Assembly (NCBI RefSeq): GCF_018417535.1
Contig: NZ_CP070977.1
Location: forward strand, 2,232,001 to 2,296,000
DNA: 64,000 bases
Source: Burkholderia pyrrocinia
Lineage (GTDB): Bacteria; Pseudomonadota; Gammaproteobacteria; Burkholderiales; Burkholderiaceae
Direction of reading: 5' to 3'
The notes beneath the pieces are model-generated. The model worked only from the letters and a program-made list of their open reading frames with translations, was not told the DNA's origin and did not search any database. The translations under genes were made by a program, and so were the position numbers. Shown here in pieces: positions 8,252 to 17,116 of the stretch (positions are counted from its first letter, which is position 1; each line of letters begins with the position of its first letter).

Positions 8252-9439
8252 ATGGGTGCTGCAACTTTTCATTGGGACGATCCGCTGCTGCTCGACCAGC
8301 AACTGACCGAAGAAGAACGGATGGTGCGCGATGCCGCGCAGGCTTACGCGCAGGACAAGCTCGCACCGCGCGTCACCGAAGCGTTCCGCCACGAGCGCAC
8401 CGACGCAGCGATCTTCCGCGAGATGGGCGAAGTCGGCCTGCTCGGCCCGACGATTCCGGAGGAATACGGCGGCCCCGGCCTCAATTACGTGAGCTACGGC
8501 CTGATCGCGCGCGAAGTCGAGCGCGTCGATTCGGGCTACCGGTCGATGATGTCCGTGCAGTCGTCGCTCGTGATGGTGCCGATTTACGAATTCGGCTCGG
8601 ACGCGCAGAAGCAGAAATACCTGCCGAAGCTCGTGACCGGCGAATGGATCGGCTGCTTCGGGCTGACCGAGCCGAACCACGGCTCCGATCCGGGCAGCAT
8701 GGTCACGCGCGCGAAGAAGGTGCCCGGCGGCTACTCGCTGTCCGGCGCGAAGATGTGGATCACGAACTCGCCGATCGCCGACGTGTTCGTCGTGTGGGCA
8801 AAGCTCGAAGAAAACGGCAAGGACGCGATCCGCGGCTTCATCCTCGAGAAGGGCTGGAAGGGCCTGTCGGCGCCCGCGATCCACGGCAAGGTCGGGCTGC
8901 GCGCATCGATCACCGGCGAGATCGTCCTCGACGAGGTGTTCGTGCCCGAAGAAAACCTGATGCCGAACGTGAGCGGCCTGCGCGGCCCGTTCACGTGCCT
9001 GAACTCGGCGCGCTACGGGATCGCATGGGGCGCGCTCGGCGCCGCCGAATCGTGCTGGCACACCGCGCGCCAGTACGTGCTCGACCGTCAGCAGTTCGGC
9101 CGGCCGCTTGCCGCGAACCAGTTGATCCAGAAGAAGCTCGCCGACATGCAGACCGAAATCACGCTCGGCCTGCAAGGCGTGCTGCGCCTCGGCCGGATGA
9201 AGGACGAAGGCACGGCGGCCGTCGAGATCACGTCGATCATGAAGCGCAATTCGTGCGGCAAGGCGCTCGACATCGCACGGCTCGCGCGCGACATGCTCGG
9301 CGGCAACGGCATCTCCGACGAATTCGGCGTCGCGCGCCACCTCGTGAACCTCGAAGTGGTCAACACGTACGAAGGCACGCACGACATCCACGCGCTGATC
9401 CTCGGCCGCGCGCAGACGGGCATCCAGGCATTCTTCTGA
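8252..9439 (+). CDS. gcdH: glutaryl-CoA dehydrogenase
   Basis: FAD flavoprotein that oxidises and decarboxylates glutaryl-CoA to crotonyl-CoA in lysine, hydroxylysine and tryptophan breakdown. The 395 residues show the acyl-CoA dehydrogenase layout: N-terminal helical domain, the [18 protein letters not shown]/substrate segment near residue 133, and the C-terminal helical domain. The catalytic base is in [20 protein letters not shown] near residue 370. Conserved Arg and Ser/Glu positions of the glutaryl-binding pocket fit GcdH better than a generic ACAD. A good SD (AGGAG) precedes the ATG. Confidence 0.93.
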   Translation: MGAATFHWDDPLLLDQQLTEEERMVRDAAQAYAQDKLAPRVTEAFRHERTDAAIFREMGEVGLLGPTIPEEYGGPGLNYVSYGLIAREVERVDSGYRSMMSVQSSLVMVPIYEFGSDAQKQKYLPKLVTGEWIGCFGLTEPNHGSDPGSMVTRAKKVPGGYSLSGAKMWITNSPIADVFVVWAKLEENGKDAIRGFILEKGWKGLSAPAIHGKVGLRASITGEIVLDEVFVPEENLMPNVSGLRGPFTCLNSARYGIAWGALGAAESCWHTARQYVLDRQQFGRPLAANQLIQKKLADMQTEITLGLQGVLRLGRMKDEGTAAVEITSIMKRNSCGKALDIARLARDMLGGNGISDEFGVARHLVNLEVVNTYEGTHDIHALILGRAQTGIQAFF

Positions 9440-9491
9440 TCGTCCGGATACAGCGCGCCCGGCAGCGACGCCGCGCACGCGCAAAAAGAGA

Positions 9492-9529
9492 CGGCCCGCC
9501 CGGCACGACTGCCGGGCGGGCCGCTTTTT
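9492..9529. terminator. bidirectional rho-independent terminator
   Basis: A perfect 14-base-pair stem (9492-9505 with 9510-9523, loop CGAC) is followed by TTTTT on the plus strand and preceded by AAAAAG, which gives a T tract on the minus strand. It sits between the convergent gcdH and peroxiredoxin genes and can serve both. Confidence 0.93.
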
Positions 9530-9585
9530 CATCGGTCCGCGATCCGGGCCGCCGGCCCGGACCCGCGTTCTCACGCAGCCGTTGC

Positions 9586-10224
9586 TTACTTGTTCGGCTG
9601 CGGCGTGAGGCGCAGATACGGACGCACCGCGTTGAAGCCCTTCGGGAAACGCTTCTTCAGCTCTTCCGGATCCTGCAGCGACGGCACGATCACGACGTCG
9701 TCGCCGTCCTTCCAGTTGCCGGGCGTCGCGACCTTGTAGTTGTCGGTCAGTTGCAGCGAGTCGATCACGCGCAGCACTTCGTCGAAGTTGCGCCCCGTGC
9801 TGGCCGGATAGGTGATGGTGAGCCGCACCTTCTTGTTCGGGTCGATCACGAACAGCGAGCGCACCGTCAGCGTTTCGTTCGCATTCGGGTGGATCATGTC
9901 GTACAACTGCGAAACCTTGCGGTCCCCATCGGCGATGATCGGGAAGCCGACGACCGTCGACTGCGTTTCGTTGATGTCGTTGATCCAGCCCTTGTGCGAT
10001 TCGACGTCGTCGACCGACAGCGCGATGACCTTCACGTTGCGTTTCTCGAATTCGCCCTTCAGCTTCGAGGTCAGCCCGAGCTCCGTCGTGCACACCGGCG
10101 TGTAGTCGGCCGGGTGAGAGAACAGAACGCCCCAGCTGTCGCCGAGCCACTCGTGAAACTTGATGGAGCCCAGGCTCGATTCCTGCTCGAAATCCGGTGC
10201 GATGTCGCCAAGACGCAGACTCAT
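9586..10224 (-). CDS. 1-Cys peroxiredoxin (Prx6 type)
   Basis: Thiol peroxidase reducing H2O2 and organic peroxides. The 212 residues have the Prx6-type layout: thioredoxin fold with the peroxidatic motif SHPADYTPVCTTELG (Cys near residue 45), then a long C-terminal arm ending YLRLTPQPNK. Only one cysteine is present in the whole protein, so an external thiol is needed for recycling. It is a single-gene unit ending at the shared terminator. Confidence 0.92.
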   Translation of the reverse strand: MSLRLGDIAPDFEQESSLGSIKFHEWLGDSWGVLFSHPADYTPVCTTELGLTSKLKGEFEKRNVKVIALSVDDVESHKGWINDINETQSTVVGFPIIADGDRKVSQLYDMIHPNANETLTVRSLFVIDPNKKVRLTITYPASTGRNFDEVLRVIDSLQLTDNYKVATPGNWKDGDDVVIVPSLQDPEELKKRFPKGFNAVRPYLRLTPQPNK

Positions 10225-10542
10225 GATGTTCCCTCCTCGAACGATGCTGGTTGAAATCGCGCGCTGGACAGCGCGGGACAGTCCGTCAGCTTACGGGAAG
10301 CAATGGGCGGTGCGAACGATTATTCCGTTTGATATTCATACTTTTTTGTCATTTTTGCCCGGTGTCGGGGCAGGACGGACGACCATGACGGAAACTTTTC
10401 ACCCCGTTTGCCGCTCTGTTCATGATTACAAGTCGTTTACCATGCGGTCTTGCACTGCCGCCGTGTGTCTTCCCGGCTCGCCAGCAAGCAGGCGTTTCGC
10501 TACGATATGAACCTGCAGCATGACAGCATGAAGGGAGTTGCA
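10225..10542. other. divergent intergenic region, peroxiredoxin / yqjD-like operon
   Basis: Holds the promoters of the peroxiredoxin gene (minus) and of the yqjD-like operon (plus). The part around 10316-10360 is AT-rich (runs such as CATACTTTTTTGTCATTTTTG). No clear operator or small RNA was recognised. Confidence 0.4.
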
Positions 10543-10845
10543 ATGTCGGAAATCAACAAGGAGAAACTGATGTCGGATATCAAAACCGTTCTCGCGGACG
10601 CCGAAGACCTGCTCAAGCAAGCCGCCAGCAGCACGGGCGACCGTGCGGCCGAGCTGCGCGAGAAGGCCATGTCGCGCCTGAAGCAGGCCAAGGACAAGGC
10701 CGCCGACGTCCAGGTCGTGGTCGTCGAGAAAGGCAAGAAGGCCGCTCGCGCGACCGACGATTACGTGCACGAGCATCCGTGGACGTCGATCGGCGTTGCA
10801 GCCGGCGTCGGCGTGCTGGTCGGTCTGCTGATCAACCGCAAGTAA
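10543..10845 (+). CDS. yqjD: YqjD/ElaB-like DUF883 membrane-anchored protein
   Basis: A 100-residue tail-anchored protein with a long amphipathic helix (residues about 1-75, Lys/Ala/Asp/Glu-rich) followed by HEHPWTSIGVAAGVGVLVGLLINRK. That ending is the classic DUF883 C-terminal membrane anchor. Escherichia coli YqjD and ElaB associate with ribosomes at the inner membrane in stationary phase. The start was chosen at MSEINKEK because AAGGGAG precedes it by six bases. It is the first gene of a yqjD-yqjE-yqjK-type trio. Confidence 0.88.
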   Translation: MSEINKEKLMSDIKTVLADAEDLLKQAASSTGDRAAELREKAMSRLKQAKDKAADVQVVVVEKGKKAARATDDYVHEHPWTSIGVAAGVGVLVGLLINRK

Positions 10846-10969
10846 CGCGCGCTGCGCCGTTCCGTCCCGTGGGCCGCGTCGCGCGGCGCACGGGCGTCGA
10901 AGCCAGCCGGCGGTCTGCCGCCGGCCGGCTTTGCCATAGCTGCTCACTGCACGCGCAAGCATCTCACCC

Positions 10970-11359
10970 ATGACGACAGACACCACCTCGCAGCCGTCCG
11001 GCCAAGGACCGCTGCGCCGCCTCGTCGGCTCCGCGATCGGGCTTCTGCAAACGCGCCTCGAACTGGTGGGCATCGAGCTTGCCGAGGAGAAGGAACGCCT
11101 GATGGGCGTGCTGTTCCTCGGGCTCGCCGCAATGATGCTCGCGACGATGGCGCTCATCAGCCTGACCGTGCTCGTCGCGATCGCGTTCTGGGATACCTAT
11201 CGCTGGCAGTCGCTCGCGGCGATCACCGCGCTGTATGCCGCAGGCGGCATCGTATGCGCGCTGAAGGCGCGCTCGGGCTTCCGCGATGCGCCGACCGTGT
11301 TCGAAGCGACGCTCGCCGAACTCGAGAAAGACCGCGAACTGTTCCGCGGCAAGCCGTGA
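10970..11359 (+). CDS. yqjE: YqjE/phage-holin family membrane protein
   Basis: A 129-residue inner-membrane protein. An N-terminal amphipathic region (RLELVGIELAEEKERL, the family hallmark) is followed by two transmembrane helices at about residues 45-70 and 78-100, and a charged C-terminus. It belongs to the Phage_holin_3_6 (YqjE) family. The molecular role is unknown in any species; the partnership with yqjD is conserved. Confidence 0.88.
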   Translation: MTTDTTSQPSGQGPLRRLVGSAIGLLQTRLELVGIELAEEKERLMGVLFLGLAAMMLATMALISLTVLVAIAFWDTYRWQSLAAITALYAAGGIVCALKARSGFRDAPTVFEATLAELEKDRELFRGKP

Positions 11360-11402
11360 ACGCAGTCGTGTTCACCCTTCCCACCTACTTCGCCGACGCG
11401 CC

Positions 11403-11846
11403 ATGAGCCAGAACGTCACGGGCAATTCACCCCGCCCCCATTCGTCGCGATCGAACTGGAGCGCCTCGCAGCATCGCGCGCTCCGCAAGGAATTGCTGAT
11501 CCTGCGATCCGAAGTCGAGCGGCTCGAACTCGCGGAAGCCGCCGGCGAAATGCGCCAGGCCGTCACGCGCTTCAGTTGGCTCAAGGTGTTCGTCCCCGGC
11601 CTTTCCACCAACAAGTTCAGCCAGTCCGCAAAAAACCTGAACGCGAGCCTCGGCCACCTCGTCAACCAGTATCCGATGCTGAGTTCGCTTGCATCGCTCG
11701 TGCTCGCGAAACCCGTTCGCTCGCTGCTGCGCGCGAGCGCGGGCCCCGCGCTGAAGTGGGGCACGCTCGGCTTCGCCGCATGGGAGGTCTACCGGATCTG
11801 GAAGCAGTCGCGCGACGAGCGCGGGCTCGACGCGCACGACGACTGA
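11403..11846 (+). CDS. DUF3318-type protein, YqjK position
   Basis: A 147-residue basic protein with an N-terminal coiled-coil-like helix (LRKELLILRSEVERLELAEA) and a hydrophobic patch near residues 90-115. WEVYRIWKQSRDERG is close to the C-terminus. It occupies the place of yqjK in the yqjD-yqjE-yqjK operon and resembles DUF3318 proteins. No enzymatic motif is visible. The start follows the yqjE stop by 43 bases. Confidence 0.72.
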   Translation: MSQNVTGNSPRPHSSRSNWSASQHRALRKELLILRSEVERLELAEAAGEMRQAVTRFSWLKVFVPGLSTNKFSQSAKNLNASLGHLVNQYPMLSSLASLVLAKPVRSLLRASAGPALKWGTLGFAAWEVYRIWKQSRDERGLDAHDD

Positions 11847-11900
11847 TACTCGGCGACCTGCGCGCACGGCCATGCACCGTTGCGCGCCTTTCGTCCGCAC

Positions 11901-12347
11901 TCAACGCACACCCCAGCAAGCAGGGCCCTGTACGTCGGCACCATCCCGCCGCGCATTGCCCTTCGTCCCGTCCGAACGCAGCGTGAAGGCGCCGCAGGCA
12001 TCGTCGTGCATCGGGCCCGTGTCGAGCGGGCATGCTTCCAGTTCGTAGCTCACCGGCGAGTCGCCGCCGTCCGGTCGCCTGAGCGTCAATCGATAGACCG
12101 CCTGCCCGTCCGGCGGCGCCTGCGCGAACGCGTCCGGCAACGCCGGCGGCGACGCACCGTCCAGCGTTTCGAGATATTGGGCCGCCCGGTACAGCGCGGA
12201 CACCGCCGACACGCGATGGACCCGCACTGCATGCTCGCGATACGACGGGATGCCCCATCCGGCCAGTACCGCGACGACCGCGAGCACGATCATCAGCTCG
12301 AGCAGCGTGAATCCCGCCGATCGATACGCTGACGCACGCCCGATCAT
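11901..12347 (-). CDS. pilE: type IV pilin-like protein (PilE family)
   Basis: A 148-residue prepilin with a short leader and the canonical cleavage/methylation site G-FTLLELMIVLAVVAVLAGWGIPSYREH, including Glu5. A C-terminal globular part carries a cysteine pair (residues about 110-145) that could form the D-region disulphide. It is the last of five overlapping pilin-like genes, and its start overlaps the stop of the PilX-like gene by four bases. It is more likely a minor pilin of the priming complex than the major subunit. Confidence 0.85.
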   Translation of the reverse strand: MIGRASAYRSAGFTLLELMIVLAVVAVLAGWGIPSYREHAVRVHRVSAVSALYRAAQYLETLDGASPPALPDAFAQAPPDGQAVYRLTLRRPDGGDSPVSYELEACPLDTGPMHDDACGAFTLRSDGTKGNARRDGADVQGPACWGVR

Positions 12348-13012
12348 CGATGCACCACCGCGACGCGACGCCAGCGCCGCGCGACGATGCGTCCGTCGCG
12401 GATCGCGACCTGGTGTTGCAACCAGACGGCACTCGACGCATGCGCGCCGACGCCACGCGCGGTGACGAGGTAGGCGCGGCCACCGGCCGGCCCCGCCCCG
12501 CGCCACGCCTCGATCAGGCATCGCGGCGGCTGCGCGGCCATCGGCCACCCGGCGAACGGTGCGAACGCTTCGGCGGCCGCCAGCGCCGGCGTGCGCCGCC
12601 ACGCGTCGGGCTCCGCGTGCGCTTCACCTTCGTTCACGTACGGCGCCGAGCCACGGAGCAATCGCGCGGTGCACGCAGCGAGCGCGGCATCGGCCGCGTG
12701 GAATGCGATCAGCCGATCCGACAACGCACGCGTACGGCGCGATTCCGTCAGCGCGGATTCGAACCACGTGCCCGTCAGCGCCGCGATGGCCGCACCGACC
12801 GCGATCACCGCGGGCAATGCAAGGCCCGCGTCGCGACGCCAATCGCGACCGGCCGACCGGAAGCGTATGCGCGGCGCGCGCAGGCTCGTCGCCAGGGCTC
12901 CCGTGCGCGCAGCCTGCCGCGATTCGTCGCTGTTCGCAGCGATGCGCCCGTGCGTGTTGCCTGCCGCAACGCATCGCGATATCTCCCGAGCACACCGCCC
13001 TGCTCCGCTCAT
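12344..13012 (-). CDS. pilX: PilX-like minor pilin
   Basis: A 222-residue protein with a hydrophobic segment RDAGLALPAVIAVGAAIAALTGTWFESAL near residue 60, resembling the PilX N-terminal helix. The usual Glu5 is replaced (LALPA), as happens in GspK/PilX types. The leader before the hydrophobic segment is unusually long if the ATG overlapping the pilW stop (ATGA) is used; no internal ATG or strong SD was found. Position between pilW and pilE fits a minor pilin of the fimT-pilVWXE order. Confidence 0.72.
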   Translation of the reverse strand: MSGAGRCAREISRCVAAGNTHGRIAANSDESRQAARTGALATSLRAPRIRFRSAGRDWRRDAGLALPAVIAVGAAIAALTGTWFESALTESRRTRALSDRLIAFHAADAALAACTARLLRGSAPYVNEGEAHAEPDAWRRTPALAAAEAFAPFAGWPMAAQPPRCLIEAWRGAGPAGGRAYLVTARGVGAHASSAVWLQHQVAIRDGRIVARRWRRVAVVHR

Positions 13013-13851
13013 CGCAACACCTCGCGTGTGTACGTTGCGTGCGTTGCATCACGCAACGTGTCGTCGAATGCGATCGCCGAATTCCTCAACGCGACGACGC
13101 GATACAGCGTCAATCGCGCACGACCGTCCCGAGCAACCGCAGCACGACCGTCGCAATCGACGTGACGGGCCGCCTCGCGCATCAGCTCGCCGCGCGCCCG
13201 CACGCACACATGCACGGCCACGACATCGCGCCAGTCGTCGGTACGCATCGCATCGGCGTCGACGAACTGCGTGCCGCCGCGACGTAGATAACGCGCGCGC
13301 AACTGATCGATTCCCGCCACGACGGGCTGTGGCGTGCCTGGACGGCCACTTCCTTCGCAATACAGTTCGGGCTCGCCCGTCGACGGGCTGACATGCGCAT
13401 CGAAGCGGTTCTCCACCTGCACCCGTTCGCCCGGCACGCCGACACCCTGCCCGAGGCAATCCGACACCTGACCGCTCACCGTCGGCCACGTCGACACGTC
13501 ATCGCCGACATACCGGATCAGCAACGCGTCCGACGAAGCGCGTACGGGCTCGCACCGCACCTGTGCGCCGTCGCCCCGCACGCGCGCCATCGAACAGCCG
13601 AACATCGGCGGCAACGATGACACGCCTTCGGCATCGAGCGGCCGGAATCCTGCCATCTGGAGCTGCTGACCGATCAGCATCAGCGCGGTGCCGGCCGCAT
13701 CGCGCATCCGGAACCCGTCCTCCGCGCGCCGCTGCGCAACGCGCTGCGCGTGGTATAGCGCACCGGCCGCCGCGAGCACGAGGAGACCGACGGTCATCGC
13801 GATCAGTACTTCGAGCAGCGTGTGCGCACGCATGCGGCGATCAGCGTTCAT
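13009..13851 (-). CDS. pilW: PilW-like minor pilin
   Basis: A 280-residue protein starting MNADRRMRAHTLLEVLIAMTVGLLVLAAAGALYHAQ. The prepilin-like helix with Glu5 is present, but the residue before the cleavage point appears to be Ala rather than Gly. The C-terminal part matches PilW features (long globular domain, GRAYL-like ends not present). Its start overlaps the pilV stop by eleven bases and its stop overlaps the PilX-like start by four. Role: minor pilin initiating type IV pilus assembly. Confidence 0.82.
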   Translation of the reverse strand: MNADRRMRAHTLLEVLIAMTVGLLVLAAAGALYHAQRVAQRRAEDGFRMRDAAGTALMLIGQQLQMAGFRPLDAEGVSSLPPMFGCSMARVRGDGAQVRCEPVRASSDALLIRYVGDDVSTWPTVSGQVSDCLGQGVGVPGERVQVENRFDAHVSPSTGEPELYCEGSGRPGTPQPVVAGIDQLRARYLRRGGTQFVDADAMRTDDWRDVVAVHVCVRARGELMREAARHVDCDGRAAVARDGRARLTLYRVVALRNSAIAFDDTLRDATHATYTREVLR

Positions 13852-14248
13852 CGGCGCCAGCCTCCCGAAACGGAATCCGGACACATGACGGCGGCCGTGC
13901 CAACGCACCCGCAGCTTCGCATCGCGGCGAAACCGCCGCATTGCCGCCACGCCAGCCGACAATCGCGTACCGGACGCCGCCCGGCCCGTCGTCGAGCGTC
14001 ATCGCGCCATTGGGCAACGATGCAGCCGCCAGCGCCGCGAGACCGTCGTCGGCTCCTCCGCCAGCGCGCGAGCGCTCGATACGCGCATCGGCCAGCCACA
14101 GCGCGCGTTCACGCCAGATCGTCGCCCGCTGCGTGCGCGCCATCGCGAGCTGGCTGCCGGCCACCGCCAGCATCACGGTCGCGAGCAGCGCGATAGCCAG
14201 CATCGCTTCGATCAGCGACGTGCCGTGCATGGTGTTGCGCATGGCCAT
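13841..14248 (-). CDS. pilV: PilV-like minor pilin
   Basis: A 135-residue prepilin: short leader MAMRNTMHG followed by TSLIEAMLAIALLATVMLAVAGSQLAMARTQ, with the Glu of SLIEAML in the Glu5 position. The start ATG overlaps the fimT stop (ATGA), which decides between two possible ATGs. It is smaller than Pseudomonas aeruginosa PilV. Probable minor pilin. Confidence 0.82.
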   Translation of the reverse strand: MAMRNTMHGTSLIEAMLAIALLATVMLAVAGSQLAMARTQRATIWRERALWLADARIERSRAGGGADDGLAALAAASLPNGAMTLDDGPGGVRYAIVGWRGGNAAVSPRCEAAGALARPPSCVRIPFREAGADER

Positions 14249-14811
14249 CACGCCGCGTCGCAACGGCCGGCGACAACACGCGCGCGGCCACCGGCCGCAA
14301 TCCGCACGCAACGCGACGCACGTGCGTCATCAGCCCCGGACGGGCCACGTCGCGGACGCACTTCGAAACGCCGGATTCCGCCGATCGCCTGCCCCACCGG
14401 CGGCGCAAAAGCCAGATCGTGCGCGGCGCCCGCGACGGCCACTTCGGCATCGCGCGGATAGCGCCGCAGCACGCGCGACTGCCCGTCGAATTGCCCGCTG
14501 ACGAGCCAGTCGCACGACCATTCGGCCGGATCGCACCGCTCGCCGGCACGCAGGCAAACGCCGTCGTTCCCGGCCCGACACAGCGTGACGCGCACACCGA
14601 GACGCGTCGCCTCGGCACGCGCAAACGACAGCGCCCCGAGCAGCGCAAGCGAGCGCGCCTCCACGCGTTCGCGCATGCGCCACTGGTCGAACGCAGGTGC
14701 CGCATGGAGCGCGAGCCCGGCCGCCAGCGCGATGGCGACCATCAACTCGACGAGCGTGAACCCGCCCGAGCGTTGCACCACGTTTTTCAAGGATGGATAG
14801 CGCAGTCCCAT
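14248..14811 (-). CDS. fimT: FimT/GspH-like pseudopilin
   Basis: A 187-residue prepilin with the cleavage motif RSGG-FTLVELMVAIALAAGLALHAAPAFDQWRMR near residue 15 and a C-terminal GspH-type domain holding cysteines at RCDPAEWSC and near the end. GGAGG lies eight bases upstream of the chosen ATG. It is the first gene of the minor pilin operon fimT-pilV-pilW-pilX-pilE; no pilY1 homologue is present. Recent work links some FimT proteins to DNA binding in natural transformation; whether that holds here is unknown. Confidence 0.85.
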   Translation of the reverse strand: MGLRYPSLKNVVQRSGGFTLVELMVAIALAAGLALHAAPAFDQWRMRERVEARSLALLGALSFARAEATRLGVRVTLCRAGNDGVCLRAGERCDPAEWSCDWLVSGQFDGQSRVLRRYPRDAEVAVAGAAHDLAFAPPVGQAIGGIRRFEVRPRRGPSGADDARASRCVRIAAGGRARVVAGRCDAA

Positions 14812-14964
14812 CGCAGTCGTCCTCCGCCAAGGTGATGCGACGACTTTAGCGATGCGTGCGGACGCACGCCATTTGCCGAACGGCCGACTGGCGACATGCG
14901 ATCGCGACCGACACAATCGGCGCGAACTGAACCAACGGAGAAGACGATGAACGGACGCAGCGCG

Positions 14965-15444
14965 TCAGCGCTTACGCGGAGTCTTGGCGGGAGAGGCGCG
15001 ACGGAACTCTTCGATCACGTCGGCAAATTCGGAAACGTCCTCGAACCGGCGATACACCGATGCGAAGCGGACATAGGCGATCGTATCGAGGCCGCGCAAC
15101 TCGTTCATCACGAGTTCGCCGAGCTTCTCGCTACGCACTTCACGCTCGCCTGTCGCGAGCAGTTGATACTCGATGCGGGCAACCGCCGCGTCGATCGCGT
15201 CGGCAGCAACCGGCCGCTTGCGCAGCGCGAGTTGCATGCTGGCGACGATCTTCCGACGGTCGAATTCCGTGCGGCTGCCGTCCTTCTTCACGACGAACGG
15301 CAGGGACAGCTCGACCCGCTCGTACGTCGTGAAGCGCTTGTCGCAAGCCGAGCAGCGACGGCGCCGCCGAATCGCGGCGCCATCTTCGGACACGCGCGAG
15401 TCAACGACCTGCGTGTCGTCATGCCGGCAGAACGGGCAGCGCAT
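14965..15444 (-). CDS. nrdR: transcriptional repressor NrdR
   Basis: Nucleotide-sensing repressor of ribonucleotide reductase genes. The 159 residues show an N-terminal zinc ribbon ([17 protein letters not shown], then [13 protein letters not shown]) and an ATP-cone ([14 protein letters not shown] onwards). Length and motifs are standard. It follows glyA by six bases in the same direction, the usual arrangement in beta-proteobacteria, so it is co-transcribed with it. Confidence 0.96.
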   Translation of the reverse strand: MRCPFCRHDDTQVVDSRVSEDGAAIRRRRRCSACDKRFTTYERVELSLPFVVKKDGSRTEFDRRKIVASMQLALRKRPVAADAIDAAVARIEYQLLATGEREVRSEKLGELVMNELRGLDTIAYVRFASVYRRFEDVSEFADVIEEFRRASPAKTPRKR

Positions 15445-15450
15445 CGTCGA

Positions 15451-16698
15451 TCAGCGATAGACCGGGAAACGCTTGGTCAGCTCGGCGACCTGCACACGCA
15501 CGCGCTCGATCGTCGCTGCATCTTCCGGGTTCTCCAGCACGTCGGCGATCAGGTTGCCCACCTGCTCCGCTTCCACCGGCCCGAAACCGCGCGTCGTCAT
15601 CGCCGGCGAACCCAGGCGCACGCCGCTCGTCACGAACGGCTTTTCCGGATCGTTCGGGATCGCGTTCTTGTTCACCGTGATGTGTGCCGCGCCGAGCGCC
15701 GCTTCCGCTGCCTTGCCCGTGATGTTCTTCGCGCGCAGGTCGACCAGCATCACGTGGCTTTCCGTGCGGCCCGACACGATCCGCAGCCCGCGCTTCACCA
15801 GCGTTTCGGCCAGCACGCGCGCGTTCTCGACCACCTTCTCCTGGTACGCCTTGAAGTCCGGCGACAGCGCTTCCTTGAACGCCACCGCCTTCGCCGCGAT
15901 CACGTGCATCAGCGGGCCGCCCTGGATGCCCGGGAAGATCGCCGAGTTGATCGGCTTCTCGTACTCGGCCTTCATCAGGATCACGCCGCCGCGCGGGCCG
16001 CGCAGGCTCTTGTGCGTCGTCGTCGTCACGAAATCCGCGTGCGGCACCGGGTTCGGGTACACACCGGCCGCGATCAGGCCTGCGTAGTGCGCCATGTCGA
16101 CCATCAGGTACGCGCCCACCGACTTCGCGATCTTCGCCATACGTTCGAAATCGATCTTCAGCGAGAACGCCGATGCGCCCGCGACGATCAGCTTCGGCTT
16201 GTGTTCCTGCGCAAGCTTCTCGGCCGCTTCGTAGTCGATGTCTTCGTTCTCGTTCAGGCCGTAGCTCACGACGTTGAACCACTTGCCCGACATGTTCACC
16301 GGCGAACCGTGCGTCAGGTGGCCACCGTGCGCGAGGCTCATGCCCATGATCGTGTCGCCCGGCTTGAGCATCGCGAAGAACACGCCCTGGTTCGCCTGCG
16401 AACCCGAGTTCGGCTGCACGTTCGCGGCTTCCGCGCCGAACAGTTGCTTCACGCGGTCGATCGCCAGTTGCTCGACGACGTCGACGTACTCGCAACCGCC
16501 GTAGTAGCGCTTGCCCGGATAACCTTCCGCGTACTTGTTCGTGAGCTGCGAGCCTTGTGCGGCCATCACGGCCGGGCTCGTGTAGTTTTCCGACGCGATC
16601 AGCTCGATGTGATCTTCCTGGCGGCGGTTTTCGTGCTCGATCGCTGCAAAGACTTCGGGATCGACGTTCGCGATGGTGCTTTGGGCTCTGTCAAACAT
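15451..16698 (-). CDS. glyA: serine hydroxymethyltransferase
   Basis: PLP enzyme interconverting serine and glycine with tetrahydrofolate to give 5,10-methylene-THF. The 415 residues have the standard length. Motifs include [18 protein letters not shown] near the N-terminus, the cofactor-binding [10 protein letters not shown], and the PLP lysine in [14 protein letters not shown] near residue 230. The start is MFDRAQST. The leader carries a ZTP-riboswitch-like RNA, which fits regulation by one-carbon shortage. nrdR follows directly. Confidence 0.97.
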   Translation of the reverse strand: MFDRAQSTIANVDPEVFAAIEHENRRQEDHIELIASENYTSPAVMAAQGSQLTNKYAEGYPGKRYYGGCEYVDVVEQLAIDRVKQLFGAEAANVQPNSGSQANQGVFFAMLKPGDTIMGMSLAHGGHLTHGSPVNMSGKWFNVVSYGLNENEDIDYEAAEKLAQEHKPKLIVAGASAFSLKIDFERMAKIAKSVGAYLMVDMAHYAGLIAAGVYPNPVPHADFVTTTTHKSLRGPRGGVILMKAEYEKPINSAIFPGIQGGPLMHVIAAKAVAFKEALSPDFKAYQEKVVENARVLAETLVKRGLRIVSGRTESHVMLVDLRAKNITGKAAEAALGAAHITVNKNAIPNDPEKPFVTSGVRLGSPAMTTRGFGPVEAEQVGNLIADVLENPEDAATIERVRVQVAELTKRFPVYR

Positions 16699-17116
16699 AC
16701 GGTTTCCGTTAAGTGTGTACAGGTTGACCGGGGTGGCCGAGTACGGTGCGCTGCTGGCGGGACCAGCTCGACGTGGCGGAAGAATCCGTGTGACGCGAGG
16801 CAGGACAGCCACCGGCGATGCACGCGACGGCGCACAACGGCTGCCCAGGCGAACGGCAAAAACGGCGCCCCGCGCTTCACGGTGGGATGCTCCACCTTGA
16901 ACCCGAAGGGTTCTATCGCCAGTCACGCAGGGGTGATGAGCGCGTTAGTGTATTGGATGCGTCATGAATAGGCAACCGCACGGCAGCGCGCCGGAAGCAA
17001 TTGGGGCCAGACTCTGCGCGCCCGTGCCGAAACGCTTTGCCGCCTTGCCGCGGTGCGGCAATCTCAGTAGGCTTGCGGGATATCGCCCGCTAATTTGTCA
17101 TCGACCAGGAGCAGCA
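16699..17116. other. divergent intergenic region, glyA / SDR
   Basis: A gap of 418 bases. It contains the ZTP-riboswitch-like leader, about 140 bases of expression-platform sequence before glyA, and the region upstream of the SDR gene. No coding potential was recognised. Confidence 0.6.
16840..16931 (-). ncRNA. ZTP (pfl) riboswitch-like leader of glyA
   Basis: On the minus strand the leader reads CTGCGTGACTGGCGA (ends 16930-16916), then a tight GAACCC/GGGTTC hairpin (16913-16899). Next come GGTGGA...CCACCGTGAAGCGCGG (16896-16873) and finally GCCGTTCGCCTGGGCA (16857-16842). GUGACUGG, CCACCGnGnAGCGC and CGCCUGGGCA are the conserved blocks of the ZTP/pfl riboswitch, which senses ZMP/ZTP, a signal of 10-formyl-THF shortage, and is known to precede glyA and purine/folate genes. 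It lies about 140 bases upstream of the start codon. Recognised from memory of the consensus, not by a covariance search. Confidence 0.82.
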
